Source: JBJFCE01 sp051888775 (GTDB taxonomy: Bacteria; Bacillota; Clostridia; Lachnospirales; Lachnospiraceae). From it: a DNA stretch of 14,889 nucleotides. The translations under genes and the position numbers were made by a program. Positions 13,621-14,889 of this stretch are shown piece by piece. Under the pieces are notes generated by a model. It ran no database searches and was not told where the DNA came from. It worked only from the letters and a program-made list of their open reading frames with translations. Numbering within the stretch: the first letter of the stretch is position 1; every line of letters starts with the position of its first letter. The DNA lies in contig JBJFCE010000033.1 of NCBI GenBank assembly GCA_051888775.1, positions 1-14,889 on the forward strand, written 5' to 3'.

Positions 13621-14349
13621 ATGCCATCTTCCAATCAAACCGTTATGATTACCGGTGCATCCCACGGCATCGGTGCCGCATGTGCCGAGCTATTTGCCCA
13701 AAAAGGCTATGATCTGATCCTTACCTGCCTGCATTCCGAAGATCTGCTTTATGCAAAAGCAAAGCAGCTGGAAGAGACCTTCCGGATCCGTTGCACGGTA
13801 TTGATCGGTGACATCGGCGACTGGCATGCCGTCGACCGCATGTTTGAATCTATTTCTTCTATAGATATTCTGATCAACAATGCCGGGATCTCCCATGTCG
13901 GTCTGATGACGGATATGACTCCGGAAGAATGGCTCCATATCATGAATGTGAACCTGAATTCCTGTTTTTATACCGCAAGGCATGCCGCAAAAAGAATGCT
14001 CCGTGTTCATTCCGGACGCATCATCAATATTTCCTCCGTCTGGGGAAATGTCGGTGCATCCATGGAGGTCGCCTATTCAGCGGCAAAAGCCGGAGTCAAC
14101 GGCTTTACCAGAGCACTTGCCAAAGAACTCGCACCAAGCAATATCCAGGTTAATGCACTTGCATGCGGTGTCATTGACACCCGAATGAATCATTGCTTCT
14201 CACAGGAAGAACTGGAGGCATTAAAAGCAGAAATCCCTGCCGACAGACTGGGAACTCCCCGCGAAGCTGCCGAAGCTGTCTACCAGCTTGCCACGGCACC
14301 TTCCTATCTGACAGGGCAGATCCTTACGCTGGACGGTGGCTGGACTTAA
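13621..14349 (+). CDS. Short-chain dehydrogenase/reductase, FabG-like
   Basis: A 242-residue classical SDR. The Rossmann glycine motif TGASHGIG (11-18), NNAG (86-89), Ser139 in NISS, and the YxxxK pair Tyr152/Lys156 form an intact catalytic set. The C-terminus TLDGGW is typical of FabG (3-oxoacyl-ACP reductase) and relatives. It may be an ACP reductase or another NAD(P)H-dependent ketoreductase; no other fatty-acid synthesis gene is nearby, so the substrate is open. AGGAGG (13607-13612) lies 8 nt before the ATG. An in-frame ATG at 13555 is rejected because the extension is unlike the family and overlaps the promoter. It converges on the next gene with only 2 bp between stop codons. Confidence 0.9.
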   Translation: MPSSNQTVMITGASHGIGAACAELFAQKGYDLILTCLHSEDLLYAKAKQLEETFRIRCTVLIGDIGDWHAVDRMFESISSIDILINNAGISHVGLMTDMTPEEWLHIMNVNLNSCFYTARHAAKRMLRVHSGRIINISSVWGNVGASMEVAYSAAKAGVNGFTRALAKELAPSNIQVNALACGVIDTRMNHCFSQEELEALKAEIPADRLGTPREAAEAVYQLATAPSYLTGQILTLDGGWT

Positions 14350-14351
14350 AC

Positions 14352-14831
14352 CTATTCTTCCGGCTGCCAGCCCTTACATACATCCACCCATTCACACGGC
14401 GCCGCATATTTTTCAAGCTCCGGTATCGTAAGCTCGATTGCACTGTTACTGCTTCCGCATGCCGGAAATACGGTCTCAAAGCGCTTCAGCGATGCATCCA
14501 GATATACTTTGACACCTTCTTTGATCCCAAACGGACAGACACCGCCGATGGCATGTCCGATCATTTCTTCCACCTGCTCCGGTTGCAGCATTTTAGCCTT
14601 ACAATGAAACTCTGCCTTAAATTTTGCATTATCAACCTTGGCATCTCCTGCTGCCACAATCAGCACCGCATGCTCATCCACCAGAAATGACAACGTCTTT
14701 GCTATCCGCTCCGGCGCACAATGAAGCGCTTCGGCTGCCAGTGCTACAGTCGCACTGGATACTTCAAATTCCCGAATCTTTTCTTCCATTCCATATTGTT
14801 GAAAATAGGCTCTTACCTTTTCAATTGCCAT
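14352..14831 (-). CDS. YbaK/EbsC family protein, probable mischarged-tRNA deacylase
   Basis: A 159-residue single-domain protein of the YbaK/ProX editing family, which hydrolyses misacylated aminoacyl-tRNA in trans (for example Cys-tRNAPro or Ala-tRNAPro). The family signature is seen in SSATVALAAEALHCAPERIAKTLSF with conserved Lys45, and in the IGGVCPFGI glycine loop (about 95-103). It ends with GSSNSAIELTIPELEKY. Which mischarged tRNA is edited cannot be told from sequence alone. GGAGA lies ~8 nt before the ATG. It is convergent with the SDR gene, with stops 2 bp apart and no terminator between them, so the two transcripts likely overlap at their 3' ends. Confidence 0.88.
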   Translation of the reverse strand: MAIEKVRAYFQQYGMEEKIREFEVSSATVALAAEALHCAPERIAKTLSFLVDEHAVLIVAAGDAKVDNAKFKAEFHCKAKMLQPEQVEEMIGHAIGGVCPFGIKEGVKVYLDASLKRFETVFPACGSSNSAIELTIPELEKYAAPCEWVDVCKGWQPEE

Positions 14832-14889
14832 GTCTTTTCTCCATTCTACTACAATATAAATATGGTTAATATCCCTTACAGCCAGTAAG

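Noticed and set aside
1..14889. CRISPR array, insertion sequence or prophage
   Set aside because: No regularly spaced direct repeats, no transposase, integrase or phage genes. The inverted repeats found are single palindromes without an encoded enzyme.

Overview
The window looks like chromosomal DNA of a butyrate-producing Lachnospiraceae (Clostridium cluster XIVa) bacterium. The reasons are the gene order thl-crt-hbd-bcd-etfB-etfA, the AGGAGG ribosome-binding sites, low-GC intergenic DNA with TG-extended -10 promoters, and Firmicutes-type NlpC/P60 and M23 cell-wall enzymes. The species cannot be named from the sequence alone.

Layout (most genes read leftward, minus strand). 88-1613: an ECF sigma factor and, translationally coupled to it, a single-pass membrane protein that is probably its anti-sigma factor or sensor. 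1614-2074: a non-coding gap with a very long palindrome (element A) and the terminator of the butyrate operon. 2075-8198: the complete acetyl-CoA to butyryl-CoA pathway. It comprises thiolase, crotonase, 3-hydroxybutyryl-CoA dehydrogenase, butyryl-CoA dehydrogenase and its electron-transferring flavoprotein. A good promoter and a Rex-like operator precede thl, and two hairpins separate thl from crt. The terminal butyrate-forming genes (but, or ptb-buk) are absent. 8199-8580: the thl promoter and a second long palindrome (element B). 8581-9777: an M23 peptidase with intact zinc and catalytic residues. 9955-10482: long-form ribosome hibernation factor. 10492-10951: an AT-rich gap with three perfect DnaA boxes. 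10952-12304: a secreted SH3-SH3-NlpC/P60 endopeptidase whose leader has a consensus WalR box. 12440-13357: thioredoxin reductase. 13358-13620: a cloverleaf-like element (C) flanked by 13-bp direct repeats that each carry a -10 box. 13621-14349 (+): a FabG-like SDR, convergent with a YbaK/EbsC-type tRNA-editing protein at 14352-14831 (-).

The genes are ordinary core and metabolic genes; the unusual content is between them. Elements A and B share a short core (CGGTACTT, a variable loop, GTACCG, then an AGCGTGCC block), while their flanking stems differ in sequence yet remain self-complementary. That pattern suggests a repeat family whose pairing, not primary sequence, is maintained. Regulatory readings supported by motifs are NADH/NAD control of butyrate synthesis (Rex-like site), WalR control of a wall hydrolase, and a possible non-oriC DnaA-binding cluster. 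No insertion sequence, prophage, CRISPR array, tRNA or rRNA was seen.
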